Positions 40,623 to 47,578 of a stretch of 49,776 nt of DNA are shown here, one piece after another. The first letter of the stretch is position 1, and each line of letters begins with the position of its first letter. Origin of the DNA: JAHEEL01 sp964195545 (GTDB lineage Bacteria; Actinomycetota; Acidimicrobiia; Spongiisociales; UBA5794); contig CAXMQQ010000015.1 in NCBI GenBank assembly GCA_964195545.1, forward strand, positions 1-49,776. Direction: 5' to 3'. Under the pieces are notes generated by a model that made no database searches, was not told where the DNA came from, and saw only the letters and a list, made by a program, of their open reading frames with translations. Position numbers and translations under genes: made by a program.

Positions 40623-42502
40623 CGACCATCACATTCGTTCGAATGCGACCCGTTGACTCCGTCGTCCAGCGTTGGGCGGAGAGCAGGCGCCGCGAGGGTG
40701 CGACTACCGTCGAGGTCAGGGCACTCACGGAAGCGGATCGCGAAGCATCGATCGCCGCCGGACTCATGCCGGTCGCCGGCGATGAGGGGATGGCGGGTGC
40801 CCCGGCGCATGTGACCGGACCGGAGCGGACTCTCGCCCTCGGCAACGACGGGGTGTCCGGATGGCAGTTGACGTTGGTGGCGGGTGACTCTCGGGCCGAG
40901 ACGATCGATGCGCTTGCACGCACGCAGGCGGCGTTCCTCCGTGTTGGGCGAAGCAAGGTTGCCGCTGGTGCTCAGATTGTTGCGCTTCCGGGTGTGAACT
41001 CGAGGGTCTCCGTCTTCGTCGACACCGTTGAGGAAGCGCTGGCTGCGGTTGAGACCGGCGCAACCGATCTGCTCCTGCGTGGATGGAACACCGAAACGAT
41101 TGGCCAACTTCGCGATATCTTGCCGTTCCCCCTGGTGGAGCGAATGGCCTTTCCACCCGAGGTGACCGTCGACCAGGCACGGTCCCGACTGGCACGTGAT
41201 GCCTTCAAGGCGTATCTCGATCTCGTCGACGCATCCGGCGTCGTTCGTGCCCGAACGGATTGGGCTCCAGGCAAGGAGGTTCCCGCGCCGAACCCGGCCG
41301 GGCGATTCTCCGCTCAATGGATCGATGAAGCATGGGCAAGCGAGCCGCACATGGGTGGGGGAGACGCGATTCGGGGCCAACTGCGTCGTATCCTCGACCG
41401 GTCGCTCGAAGGACATCGCCCAAGCCGCGACGAGGTCCAGCGTCTCTTCGAAGCTAGGGGTGCAGAGGTGGACGCCATTGCGTCTGTTGCTGACATCCTC
41501 CGACAGCACGCCAACGGTGAAACGGTCTCGTTCGTCGTCAACCGGAACATCAATTACACGAACCAATGCACCTACAAGTGCGGATTCTGTGCGTTCTCCA
41601 AGGGACCGCGATCGCTGAACCTGCGAGAAGACCCCTACCTACTGACCATCCCCAACGTCGTCGAGCGCTCCGTCGAGGCCTGGAATCGTGGAGCAACCGA
41701 GGTGTGTCTCCAGGGCGGCATCCACCCCGACTTCACCGGCGACTTCTACATCACCGTCCTCGAAGCGATCAAAGAAGCGGTCCCCGGCATGCACGTGCAC
41801 GGGTTCACCCCCCTCGAGGTGTGGCAAGGCGCCGAGACGCTGGGAGTCCCTGTTCGGGAGTTCCTCACGATGCTACGCGACGCCGGACTCGGGACACTTC
41901 CCGGGACCGCCGCCGAGATCCTCGATGATCGCGTCCGTCAGCATCTCTGCCCTGACAAGATCCGGACGGCACAATGGGCCGAAGTGATGATGACCGCTCA
42001 CGACCTCGGACTCCGGTCAACGGCCACGATGATGTTCGGGCACATCGACGATCCGGTGGCGTGGGCGAACCACATCGAGACGCTGCGCGTCATCCAGAGG
42101 GCGACCGGCGGATTTACCGAGTTCGTTCCTCTCCCGTTCGTTCACATGGGAGCACCTATCTACCTTCGGGGTTTGGCACGGCCGGGTCCGACATGGGACG
42201 AGGTGGTTCTGGCCCACTCGGTGGCGCGGATTGCATTCGACGGTCTCATCAACAATGTCCAGGCATCGTGGGTCAAGCTGGGACTCGAGGCGGGCCTGAC
42301 GCTTCTCACGGCCGGAGCGAATGACCTTGGAGGGACGCTGATGGACGAGTACATCTCCGCGGCAGCCGGCTCATCCCACGGATCGATGATGGGAGCAGAA
42401 GACTTCACTGCAGCGATCGAGTCGATCGGTCGAGTGCCGCAACGCCGCACGACCCTGTACCGTCCGGCGCCGACAATCAGAGTCGTTGGAGGAACTTCAT
42501 GA
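40619..42502 (+). CDS. cofH: F0 synthase subunit CofH with an extra N-terminal domain
   Basis: A 627-residue protein. The C-terminal part (about 240-627) is CofH: a linker like that in FbiC, then SFVVNRNINYTNQCTYKCGFCAFSKGP with the CxxxCxxC cluster, EVCLQGGIHPDFTGDFY, MHVHGFTPLEVWQG, GTLPGTAAEILDDRVR and GGTLMDEYISAAAGSSHGS. It joins the tyrosine-derived unit to the diaminouracil in F0 synthesis. Residues 1 to about 200 are an additional domain I do not recognise; SVFVDTVEEALAAVETGATDLLLR has the look of an alpha/beta-barrel strand-helix. Usual CofH is about 400 residues. Start and stop overlap cofG and tetR. Confidence 0.9.
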   Translation: MTTITFVRMRPVDSVVQRWAESRRREGATTVEVRALTEADREASIAAGLMPVAGDEGMAGAPAHVTGPERTLALGNDGVSGWQLTLVAGDSRAETIDALARTQAAFLRVGRSKVAAGAQIVALPGVNSRVSVFVDTVEEALAAVETGATDLLLRGWNTETIGQLRDILPFPLVERMAFPPEVTVDQARSRLARDAFKAYLDLVDASGVVRARTDWAPGKEVPAPNPAGRFSAQWIDEAWASEPHMGGGDAIRGQLRRILDRSLEGHRPSRDEVQRLFEARGAEVDAIASVADILRQHANGETVSFVVNRNINYTNQCTYKCGFCAFSKGPRSLNLREDPYLLTIPNVVERSVEAWNRGATEVCLQGGIHPDFTGDFYITVLEAIKEAVPGMHVHGFTPLEVWQGAETLGVPVREFLTMLRDAGLGTLPGTAAEILDDRVRQHLCPDKIRTAQWAEVMMTAHDLGLRSTATMMFGHIDDPVAWANHIETLRVIQRATGGFTEFVPLPFVHMGAPIYLRGLARPGPTWDEVVLAHSVARIAFDGLINNVQASWVKLGLEAGLTLLTAGANDLGGTLMDEYISAAAGSSHGSMMGAEDFTAAIESIGRVPQRRTTLYRPAPTIRVVGGTS

Positions 42503-43080
42503 AGCGCGCGGCGGACGCTACGAAGGATCAGCTGTTCGAGGCTGCGATCCAGTTGTTCAGAGAGCTCGGATACGAGGCCACTTCCCACGCCGACATCTCC
42601 GCCGAAGCCGACATCGGTCGTACGACGTTCTACGAGCACTTCGCATCGAAGGAAGATCTGCTGGTTCAGCTCGTGCAGCGAGATCTCCCGGTCCTCATCG
42701 ATGAGATCCTTGCCGAAGTCGATCCGTCGATATCGGCGGATCTGCGGCTCCGGGAACTGACCGTTCGTTTCGTGGAATTCGTCGGCATCGACCACTTGGG
42801 ATTGATTCTCCACACCGAAGTCCCCAGGCTATCCGTCGATGCCCAACTCGCGATCGCCGAGTCCCACCGGGCATTGTCGAACGAGGTGATGGACATCTAC
42901 CGTTCCGGTGTGATGACGGGGGTGTTCGTCGAGCTATCCGGACCACTCGTCGGGCGTCTCATGCAGGACGCCATGATGGCCGGGGGCCGTGTTGTCATGA
43001 ACCTGCCGGATCCAAAGCAGCACGTTCATGAGATCGCCGAGTCGACTGCTTCGTTCTTGGTGAACGGACTCCGCAGGTAA
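42499..43080 (+). CDS. TetR-family regulator
   Basis: A 193-residue TetR-type repressor. The N-terminal helix-turn-helix covers TKDQLFEAAIQLFRELGYEATSHADISAEADIGRTTFYEHFASKEDLLVQLV (residues 8-60); the C-terminal ligand domain is all-helical. The ATG overlaps the cofH stop, so it is translated with the F420 genes and may regulate them or the MFS gene upstream. The acyl-CoA or deazaflavin ligand is unknown. No palindrome was found at the cofG promoter. Confidence 0.88.
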   Translation: MKRAADATKDQLFEAAIQLFRELGYEATSHADISAEADIGRTTFYEHFASKEDLLVQLVQRDLPVLIDEILAEVDPSISADLRLRELTVRFVEFVGIDHLGLILHTEVPRLSVDAQLAIAESHRALSNEVMDIYRSGVMTGVFVELSGPLVGRLMQDAMMAGGRVVMNLPDPKQHVHEIAESTASFLVNGLRR

Positions 43081-43081
43081 C

Positions 43082-43087
43082 TACCGT
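43082..43087 (+). promoter_or_regulatory. -10 box of trmD
   Basis: TACCGT ends 7 nt before ATG 43095, directly after the tetR stop. No Shine-Dalgarno. Confidence 0.5.
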
Positions 43088-43094
43088 CACAGTC

Positions 43095-43757
43095 ATGCGG
43101 ATCAACGTCGTCACGATCTTTCCCGAGTTCTTCGCATCGCCGCTCGAGACGAGCCTCATCGGCAAGGCCCGCGAGGACGGCACGCTCGATGTGGTGCTCC
43201 ACGATCTGCGGGAGCAGGGCAAAGGCATCCACCGGCAAATCGACGACGCTCCGTTCGGCGGCGGTGCCGGGATGGTGATGATGGTCGAGCCACTCGCCGC
43301 GGCGCTCGACCCGTTGGCAACCACACACCGGATCTTGTTTACCCCCGGCGGCAGACCGCTGGACCAGGAGACCCTGGATCACTGGGCCACCCTCGACGAG
43401 ATCACGGTCGTCTGCGGACGGTACGAGGGTGTCGATGAACGAATCGCGGAGCACTTCATCGATGAGGAGATATCGATCGGAGACTATGTGCTGCTCGGTG
43501 GTGAAGTCGCCGCGCTCGCCGTCATTGAAGGTGTGACACGCCTGCTCCACGGTGTCGTTGGGAATCCCACGTCGGTCGAGACCGAGAGCTTTCGCGATGG
43601 CCTCCTTGAAGAGCCGCAATACACCCGACCCGCTGAGTTCCGGGGATGGGCCGTCCCCGACATCCTCCGCTCCGGTGACCATGTAAAGATCGAGGAGTGG
43701 AGACAGGGTCAGCGATTGGAGCGGACCAGAGAGCGACGGCCGGATCTATTGGCATGA
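43095..43757 (+). CDS. trmD: tRNA (guanine-N1)-methyltransferase TrmD
   Basis: A 220-residue SPOUT methyltransferase making m1G37 in tRNAs, which prevents +1 frameshifts. Blocks: INVVTIFPEFFASPLETSLIGKA, DDAPFGGGAGMVM, VVCGRYEGVDERI (trefoil knot), ISIGDYVLLGGEVAALAVIEGVTRLLHGVVGN and EPQYTRPAEFRGW. Slightly shorter than the usual 230-250. It is apart from rimM; instead it begins a trmD-rplS unit. A leaderless -10 box precedes it. Confidence 0.94.
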   Translation: MRINVVTIFPEFFASPLETSLIGKAREDGTLDVVLHDLREQGKGIHRQIDDAPFGGGAGMVMMVEPLAAALDPLATTHRILFTPGGRPLDQETLDHWATLDEITVVCGRYEGVDERIAEHFIDEEISIGDYVLLGGEVAALAVIEGVTRLLHGVVGNPTSVETESFRDGLLEEPQYTRPAEFRGWAVPDILRSGDHVKIEEWRQGQRLERTRERRPDLLA

Positions 43758-43767
43758 GCTATGAGCT
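43754..43767. repeat. Two-unit ATGAGCT heptad repeat over the trmD stop
   Basis: Two identical 7-bp units, the first including the trmD TGA. Loosely heptadic units on GCTCACA follow at 43836-43849. Weak on its own, consistent with the others. Confidence 0.4.
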
Positions 43768-43884
43768 CTCAGGTCCGAGTGAGAAGGTGCGATCTCCTTC
43801 CCTCATCCGGTCTTGCTCGTAGCACACGGGTCATGGCTCACAGCTTCACAGCCGAGGAGAATCCCACATAGGTTCTCTCCCCGC

Positions 43885-43890
43885 TACAAT
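43885..43890 (+). promoter_or_regulatory. Possible -10 box of rplS
   Basis: TACAAT (five of six consensus bases) lies 37 nt before the rplS GTG. The leader then has a pyrimidine tract (43901-43917) and GGAGGA at 43918-43923. An own promoter for rplS in addition to trmD readthrough is likely. Confidence 0.5.
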
Positions 43891-43927
43891 CAGGTGACCC
43901 CTTCCCCCCTTTTTCCTGGAGGACCTC

Positions 43928-44272
43928 GTGAATACGCTCGATCAGATCGAGAGCGCCCAGCTGCGCGACGACATCCCGAACTTCGCTCCCGGAGACACCG
44001 TGCGCGTGGACGTGCGCGTCATCGAGGGCGGACGGGAACGCTCCCAGGCGTTCGAAGGTGTTGTCATTGCCCGCAAGGGTGGAGGAATTCGCGAGACGTT
44101 CACCGTCCGCAAGATCAGCTTCGGTGTCGGCGTAGAGCGCATCTTCCCGCTCCATGCTCCGATCATTCAGAAGATCGAAGTTCTCCGCCGCGGTGACGTG
44201 CGCAGAGCCAAGCTCTACTACCTCCGTGAACGGATCGGCAAGGCCACCCGGATCAAGGAGAAGCGGGACTGA
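43928..44272 (+). CDS. rplS: 50S ribosomal protein L19 (bL19)
   Basis: A 114-residue bL19 at the 30S-50S interface. It shows NFAPGDTVRVDVRVIEGGRERSQAFEGVVIARKGGGIRETFTVRKISFGVGVERIFPLH and the C-terminal RRGDVRRAKLYYLRERIGKATRIKEKR, the complete family pattern. The start is GTG 43928 with a perfect GGAGGA Shine-Dalgarno 4-5 nt upstream. A GC hairpin follows 30 nt after the stop. Confidence 0.97.
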   Translation: MNTLDQIESAQLRDDIPNFAPGDTVRVDVRVIEGGRERSQAFEGVVIARKGGGIRETFTVRKISFGVGVERIFPLHAPIIQKIEVLRRGDVRRAKLYYLRERIGKATRIKEKRD

Positions 44273-44302
44273 CCGGTACCAACCGAAATCTCGCAACCGA
44301 AG

Positions 44303-44327
44303 ACGACCCGTCGAATCGGCGGGTCGT
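44303..44327 (+). terminator. Terminator-like hairpin after rplS
   Basis: ACGACCCG (44303-44310) and CGGGTCGT (44320-44327) form a perfect 8-bp stem, followed by TGTC. It ends trmD-rplS; the T-run is very short. Confidence 0.55.
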
Positions 44328-44382
44328 TGTCGCGCCGCTCGACGAGACGTCCCTTTCGGAAGGAGTCACCGCTCTATCCGAG

Positions 44383-44952
44383 ATGGATCCGACGCTAGCG
44401 GGCCTCGCAGAGCGCAACGGTGTTCCACCGTTGTGGCCAAGAGAACCCGGATTTCCCACGATGGTCCGTCTCATCCTCGAACAGCAGGTCTCGCTGGCAT
44501 CCGCAGAGGCTGCTTTCCGAAGACTCGAACAGTCGCTCGGTCGCGTCGAACCCGAGGGGTTCATCGGTCTCGATGACACGGAGCTCCGGGCCATCGGATT
44601 CTCCCGGCAGAAGACCGGATACGCGCGGGGCATCGCAACCGGACTGTTGGATGGTTCGATTGATCTGACCGCCATCGGTGGTTTGGATGATGCGGCTGCA
44701 TTGGACCGTCTTCTTGATATCCGGGGGATCGGTCCATGGACTTCGGCGTGCTATCTCCTCTTTGCTCACCGCCGATCCGACGTCTGGCCGCCGGGCGACC
44801 GGGCCCTCCAGGTCTCGATGGGGCGGGTCTTCGATCTCGCTGCTGTGCCGAGCGTCGAGGAGTCGAACGTGCGGGCAGCCGCGTGGCGACCGCTCAGATC
44901 GGTAGCCGCCAGGATGCTCTGGCACGACTACTTGGGTGGGCCCGGTGGGTGA
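44383..44952 (+). CDS. DNA-3-methyladenine glycosylase II-like (AlkA/HhH-GPD)
   Basis: A 189-residue HhH-GPD base-excision glycosylase. It has LWPREPGFPTMVRLILEQQVSLASAEAAFRRL, the helix-hairpin-helix LLDIRGIGPWTSACYLLFA, and the GPD loop with catalytic Asp (VWPPGDRALQ). These enzymes remove alkylated or deaminated bases. It lacks the N-terminal AlkA_N domain. ATG 44383 follows TATCCG, but the frame is open upstream to 44269 and codes SLSEGVTALSE, a helix usually present in such proteins. The true start may be upstream at a non-ATG codon. Confidence 0.82.
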   Translation: MDPTLAGLAERNGVPPLWPREPGFPTMVRLILEQQVSLASAEAAFRRLEQSLGRVEPEGFIGLDDTELRAIGFSRQKTGYARGIATGLLDGSIDLTAIGGLDDAAALDRLLDIRGIGPWTSACYLLFAHRRSDVWPPGDRALQVSMGRVFDLAAVPSVEESNVRAAAWRPLRSVAARMLWHDYLGGPGG

Positions 44953-44973
44953 CCCTTTGGGCGACCCGGCAGG

Positions 44974-44979
44974 TAGGGT
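44974..44979 (+). promoter_or_regulatory. -10 box of lepB
   Basis: TAGGGT ends 7 nt before GTG 44987; it partly follows the glycosylase stop. Confidence 0.45.
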
Positions 44980-44986
44980 GCCGTCC

Positions 44987-45643
44987 GTGACTTCCTCCGA
45001 CTTCGAACCCGTTGCGCCCGAACCCGCAGGGACCGAAGACACCGGCAAAGAGAAGAAGAAGGCGGCGCTTCCCTTCTGGCTCGAATTGCCCCTCCTCATC
45101 CTTGCAGCGCTTGTCATCGCAGTCGTTATCAAGACGTTCTTCTTCCAGGCGTTCTGGATTCCGTCGTCGTCCATGGAGGACACTCTCCAGATCAACGATC
45201 GTGTGATGGTGAACAAGCTTGCCTACCGATTCGGAGATCTGCAGCGGGGTCACGTCGTCGTGTTCGACGATCCCCGTGGAGACGAAGCGCCCCATGAGAC
45301 GATGGTCGGAGCGGCGCGGCGCAACATTCTGGAAGCGGTCGGCCTCTCCGTTCCACGATCCGAGTTCATCAAGCGGGTGATTGGGCTTGCTGGGGAGCGC
45401 GTCGAGATCGTCGATAACCAGGTGCTCATCGATGGCATACCGATCGACGAACCGTACCTGAGAACCGGGTCGGTGATGCCGGACTTCGGGCCGATCATCG
45501 TGCCACCCGGCCGGATGTTCGTGATGGGTGACAACCGAAACGCGAGTCAGGACAGCCGGTACTTCGGGGCGGTCCCGACCGACACGATCGTCGGGCGAGC
45601 GTTCGTGATCATGTGGCCGATCGAGCACTGGACGATGCTGTGA
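44987..45643 (+). CDS. lepB: Signal peptidase I
   Basis: A 218-residue type I signal peptidase that cleaves Sec and Tat signal peptides outside the membrane. After an acidic cytoplasmic N-terminus comes one membrane helix (FWLELPLLILAALVIAVVIKTFFF). The catalytic Ser is in IPSSSMEDTL and the catalytic Lys in SEFIKRVIGLAGE; a late GDNRNASQDSRYFG is the conserved box E. The start is GTG 44987 (leaderless box 7 nt upstream). The longer frame from 44936 overlaps the glycosylase gene. Confidence 0.92.
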   Translation: MTSSDFEPVAPEPAGTEDTGKEKKKAALPFWLELPLLILAALVIAVVIKTFFFQAFWIPSSSMEDTLQINDRVMVNKLAYRFGDLQRGHVVVFDDPRGDEAPHETMVGAARRNILEAVGLSVPRSEFIKRVIGLAGERVEIVDNQVLIDGIPIDEPYLRTGSVMPDFGPIIVPPGRMFVMGDNRNASQDSRYFGAVPTDTIVGRAFVIMWPIEHWTML

Positions 45644-45672
45644 CAGCCATCGGGTTATCGACGGGTCGCGGG

Positions 45673-45678
45673 TAGCAT
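45673..45678 (+). promoter_or_regulatory. Possible -10 box of the DUF2469 gene
   Basis: TAGCAT lies 32 nt before the GTG at 45711; the leader contains GGGAGAGG, a good Shine-Dalgarno. Confidence 0.45.
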
Positions 45679-45710
45679 CGTTTCACCGACCACAGACGGG
45701 AGAGGCACGA

Positions 45711-46010
45711 GTGGGCGAAGAGGACCTCGAGCGGTTCGAAACCGACGTTGAACTGCAGATCTATCGCGAGTACCGCGATGTCCTCCCGATGTTCCGATAC
45801 GTCGTCGAGACCGAGCGCCGCTTCTACCTTGCCAACCAGGTAGAGATGACGACCCGATCCGCTGATGGCTCCGTCTACTTCGAACTCGAGCTTGAGGATG
45901 CCTGGGTGTGGGACATGTTCCGTCCCGCGCGATTCGTGAAGCGAGTGCGCGTCATGACCTTCCGGGACGTCAACATCGAAGAGACCGATCTGTCTTCAGA
46001 ATTCTCGTAG
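45711..46010 (+). CDS. DUF2469 family protein
   Basis: A 99-residue protein with the actinobacterial DUF2469 pattern: MGEEDLERFETDVELQIYREYRDVLPMFRYVVETERRFYLAN, then WVWDMFRPARFVKRVRVMTFRDVNIEE. It is a conserved, acidic, cytoplasmic protein of unknown function, typical of the lepB-rnhB-DUF2469-yraN neighbourhood; rnhB is missing here. Start GTG 45711 with a good Shine-Dalgarno. Its TAG stop is inside a heptad repeat. Confidence 0.9.
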   Translation: MGEEDLERFETDVELQIYREYRDVLPMFRYVVETERRFYLANQVEMTTRSADGSVYFELELEDAWVWDMFRPARFVKRVRVMTFRDVNIEETDLSSEFS

Positions 46011-46040
46011 TACGTATTGCGTAGTCGGTATCTGTCACTG
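46006..46040. repeat. CGTAGTA-type heptad repeat over the DUF2469 stop
   Basis: Five 7-bp units beginning CGTAGTA, CGTATTG; the stop codon TAG (46008-46010) is part of the first. Confidence 0.65.
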
Positions 46041-46060
46041 GCAGGTGCGACGATCAGTGG

Positions 46061-46390
46061 GTGTTGACTCGCCGTATGTCCGTTGGAGCCGCTGGGGAGG
46101 TTGTCGCGGCGCGGTTTCTCGAACGACGTGGTGCCGCCATCGTCGAGCGGAACGTGCGCGTTGGTCGAGACGAGATCGATGTCATCGTTCGAATGGATGG
46201 TCACCTGATCGCGATCGAGGTCAAGACGGGTCTCGGGGCCGGAACCCGGCCGTGGGAGAACTTCGACGATGAGAAGAACGCCAAGATCCGTCGTGCAGTT
46301 CGTGTGCTCTCGATACGGCGTATCGATCTCATCACCGTCGAATTGACGACCGAAGGGGCCTCGGTGCGTTGGCTACCCGGTGTCGGTTGA
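46061..46390 (+). CDS. YraN/UPF0102 family protein
   Basis: A 109-residue UPF0102 protein with the endonuclease-like fold typical of YraN: GAAGEVVAARFLERRGAAIVERN, then DEIDVIVRMDGHLIAIEVKTG, whose D and E-x-K residues match restriction-endonuclease-like active sites. It is often next to yifB (comM) and dprA; here two genes intervene. Start: GTG 46061 or ATG 46076 (MSVGAAGE); no clear Shine-Dalgarno for either. Its 3' end overlaps the convergent zinc-ribbon gene by 18 bp. Confidence 0.88.
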   Translation: MLTRRMSVGAAGEVVAARFLERRGAAIVERNVRVGRDEIDVIVRMDGHLIAIEVKTGLGAGTRPWENFDDEKNAKIRRAVRVLSIRRIDLITVELTTEGASVRWLPGVG

Positions 46391-46594
46391 GCCGTGCTTG
46401 CGGCGCCGCTCCTTGAACCAGCAACCCCGGTGCCAGTGTCGGCGCAGATCCGGAGCATCACGCGGTACGACAACCAGATGCCCGACTCCGAGATCGATCC
46501 AGGACTCACACCCCGGACACACGTAGGTCTTGCTTGCCTGATAGGGCTGGATCGCATTGACGATGTCATCGTCCCGGAACCGCTCGGTCTCCAT
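46373..46594 (-). CDS. Small zinc-ribbon-like protein
   Basis: A 73-residue protein conserved in layout in actinobacteria next to yraN: YVCPGCESWIDLGVGHLVVVPRDAPDLRRHWHRGCWFKERRR. The CPGC and HxHxxC residues could bind one zinc. Function unknown. Both ends overlap or touch other features: its stop is inside yraN on the other strand, and its start is 10 bp from a long heptad array. Confidence 0.75.
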   Translation of the reverse strand: METERFRDDDIVNAIQPYQASKTYVCPGCESWIDLGVGHLVVVPRDAPDLRRHWHRGCWFKERRRKHGSTDTG

Positions 46595-46604
46595 GAACCG
46601 AAGA

Positions 46605-46674
46605 GTATTCCGTATCTCGTAGTTTGTGCCCGGTCTCGTGTCTCATGTCTTGCTACCTGCTACTTGCTACTTTG
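46605..46674. repeat. Ten-unit heptad repeat with drifting unit sequence
   Basis: Ten uninterrupted 7-bp units from 46605 to 46674, drifting from GTATTCC through GTCTCGT to TACTTGC. It fills nearly the whole divergent spacer between the zinc-ribbon gene and the crotonase gene and ends 5 bp before the crotonase ATG. Confidence 0.8.
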
Positions 46675-46679
46675 TCCCC

Positions 46680-47456
46680 ATGAGCTTCGTATCTGTTGAT
46701 GACCGAGGGTTGGTTCGGTGGGTGACGATGTCGTCGCCGGGAGCGAAGAACGCCATTCCGAAAGCGGGATGGAGCGAACTGGCCGAGGCCTTTGAAGGCT
46801 TCGAGGCTTCGGATCAGCGCGCGATGGCAGTGGTCGGCGCTGATGGCGATTTCTCAGCCGGGGCCGATCTCAGCGCCGACTTCTCAGGCTTCGGGGCCGC
46901 AGCGGCGAATGCCGAGTACATGAGACTTCCCAATCGAGCGGCGATGGCGCTGCATCGGATCTCGAAGCCGACGATCGCCGCCGTGGATGGCGTGGCGGTC
47001 GGTGCCGGCATGAACCTCGCTCTCGGCTGCGACATGGTTATCGCCACGGATCGAGCCAGGTTCTCTGAGATCTTCGTGAAGCGGGGCCTGACTCTGGACT
47101 TCGGCGGAACGTGGCTCCTGCCGCGACTCGTCGGGCTTGCCCGTGCTCGCGACATCGCCCTCACCGGACGGATCGTCGGCGCCGAGGAAGCGCTCTCGAT
47201 CGGTCTCGCAGCCCGCGTCGTCGACGCTGGCGCGCTCGAAGAAACCGTCACCGAGATTGCGGAAGGGTTGGCCGACGGTGCGCCTATGGCTCAGAGATTC
47301 ATCAAAGCCGCATTGGACCGCTCGTCGACGATGACGTTCGAGCAGTCCCTCGCATACGAGGAGCAAGCTCAGTCGGTCCTCCTCGGTTCCGAGGACCTCT
47401 TCGAAGGCGCGGCAGCCTTCTTCCAGAAGCGCCCACCCCAGTTCAAGGGCCGGTAG
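46680..47456 (+). CDS. Enoyl-CoA hydratase/isomerase (PaaG-like crotonase)
   Basis: A 258-residue crotonase. The oxyanion-hole segments are FSAGADLSADF and AVDGVAVGAGMNLALGCDMVIATDRARF. The second catalytic region is FVKRGLTLDFGGTWLLPRLVG: an Asp-Gly-Gly instead of the two Glu of true hydratases, as in PaaG-type isomerases. It could hydrate or isomerise enoyl-CoAs in fatty-acid or aromatic degradation. Start ATG 46680 follows the heptad array; the frame is open to 46626 only through the repeat. Stop TAG is the first repeat unit of the next array. Confidence 0.9.
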   Translation: MSFVSVDDRGLVRWVTMSSPGAKNAIPKAGWSELAEAFEGFEASDQRAMAVVGADGDFSAGADLSADFSGFGAAAANAEYMRLPNRAAMALHRISKPTIAAVDGVAVGAGMNLALGCDMVIATDRARFSEIFVKRGLTLDFGGTWLLPRLVGLARARDIALTGRIVGAEEALSIGLAARVVDAGALEETVTEIAEGLADGAPMAQRFIKAALDRSSTMTFEQSLAYEEQAQSVLLGSEDLFEGAAAFFQKRPPQFKGR

Positions 47457-47477
47457 CCCGTATCCGGTATCCGGTCG
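47450..47477. repeat. CCGGTAT-type heptad repeat over the crotonase stop
   Basis: Four 7-bp units, among them CCGGTAG (containing the stop) and CCGGTAT. Confidence 0.65.
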
Positions 47478-47498
47478 AGGGGGCGTAGCAGAGCCTTT

Positions 47499-47547
47499 GC
47501 CGACTGCCGACTGCCGATGGCCGGCTACCGCGAGCGCAGCGAGCGCT
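47499..47547. repeat. GCCGACT-type heptad repeat before yifB
   Basis: Two identical GCCGACT units, then GCCGATG, GCCGGCT and three more diverged units. GGCTACC at about 47523-47529 is complementary to GGTAGCC of the previous array, so the two blocks can form a hairpin. Confidence 0.65.
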
Positions 47548-47553
47548 TTCTGT
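47533..47553 (+). terminator. Possible terminator after the crotonase gene
   Basis: AGCGC/GCGCT stem with a 5-nt loop followed by TTCTGTC. Weak, but placed between the crotonase and yifB. Confidence 0.4.
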
Positions 47554-47566
47554 CACACCGGGGTCG

Positions 47567-47572
47567 TACGTT
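47567..47572 (+). promoter_or_regulatory. -10 box of yifB-dprA
   Basis: TACGTT ends 6 nt before ATG 47579. No Shine-Dalgarno. Confidence 0.5.
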
Positions 47573-47578
47573 GCTGGA

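Noticed and set aside
40589..41566. 325-residue minus-strand ORF
   Set aside because: Antisense to cofH, whose frame is fixed by ATGA overlaps at both ends.
46605..46674. CRISPR-like array
   Set aside because: Units are 7 bp with no spacers and no cas genes; this is a short tandem repeat.
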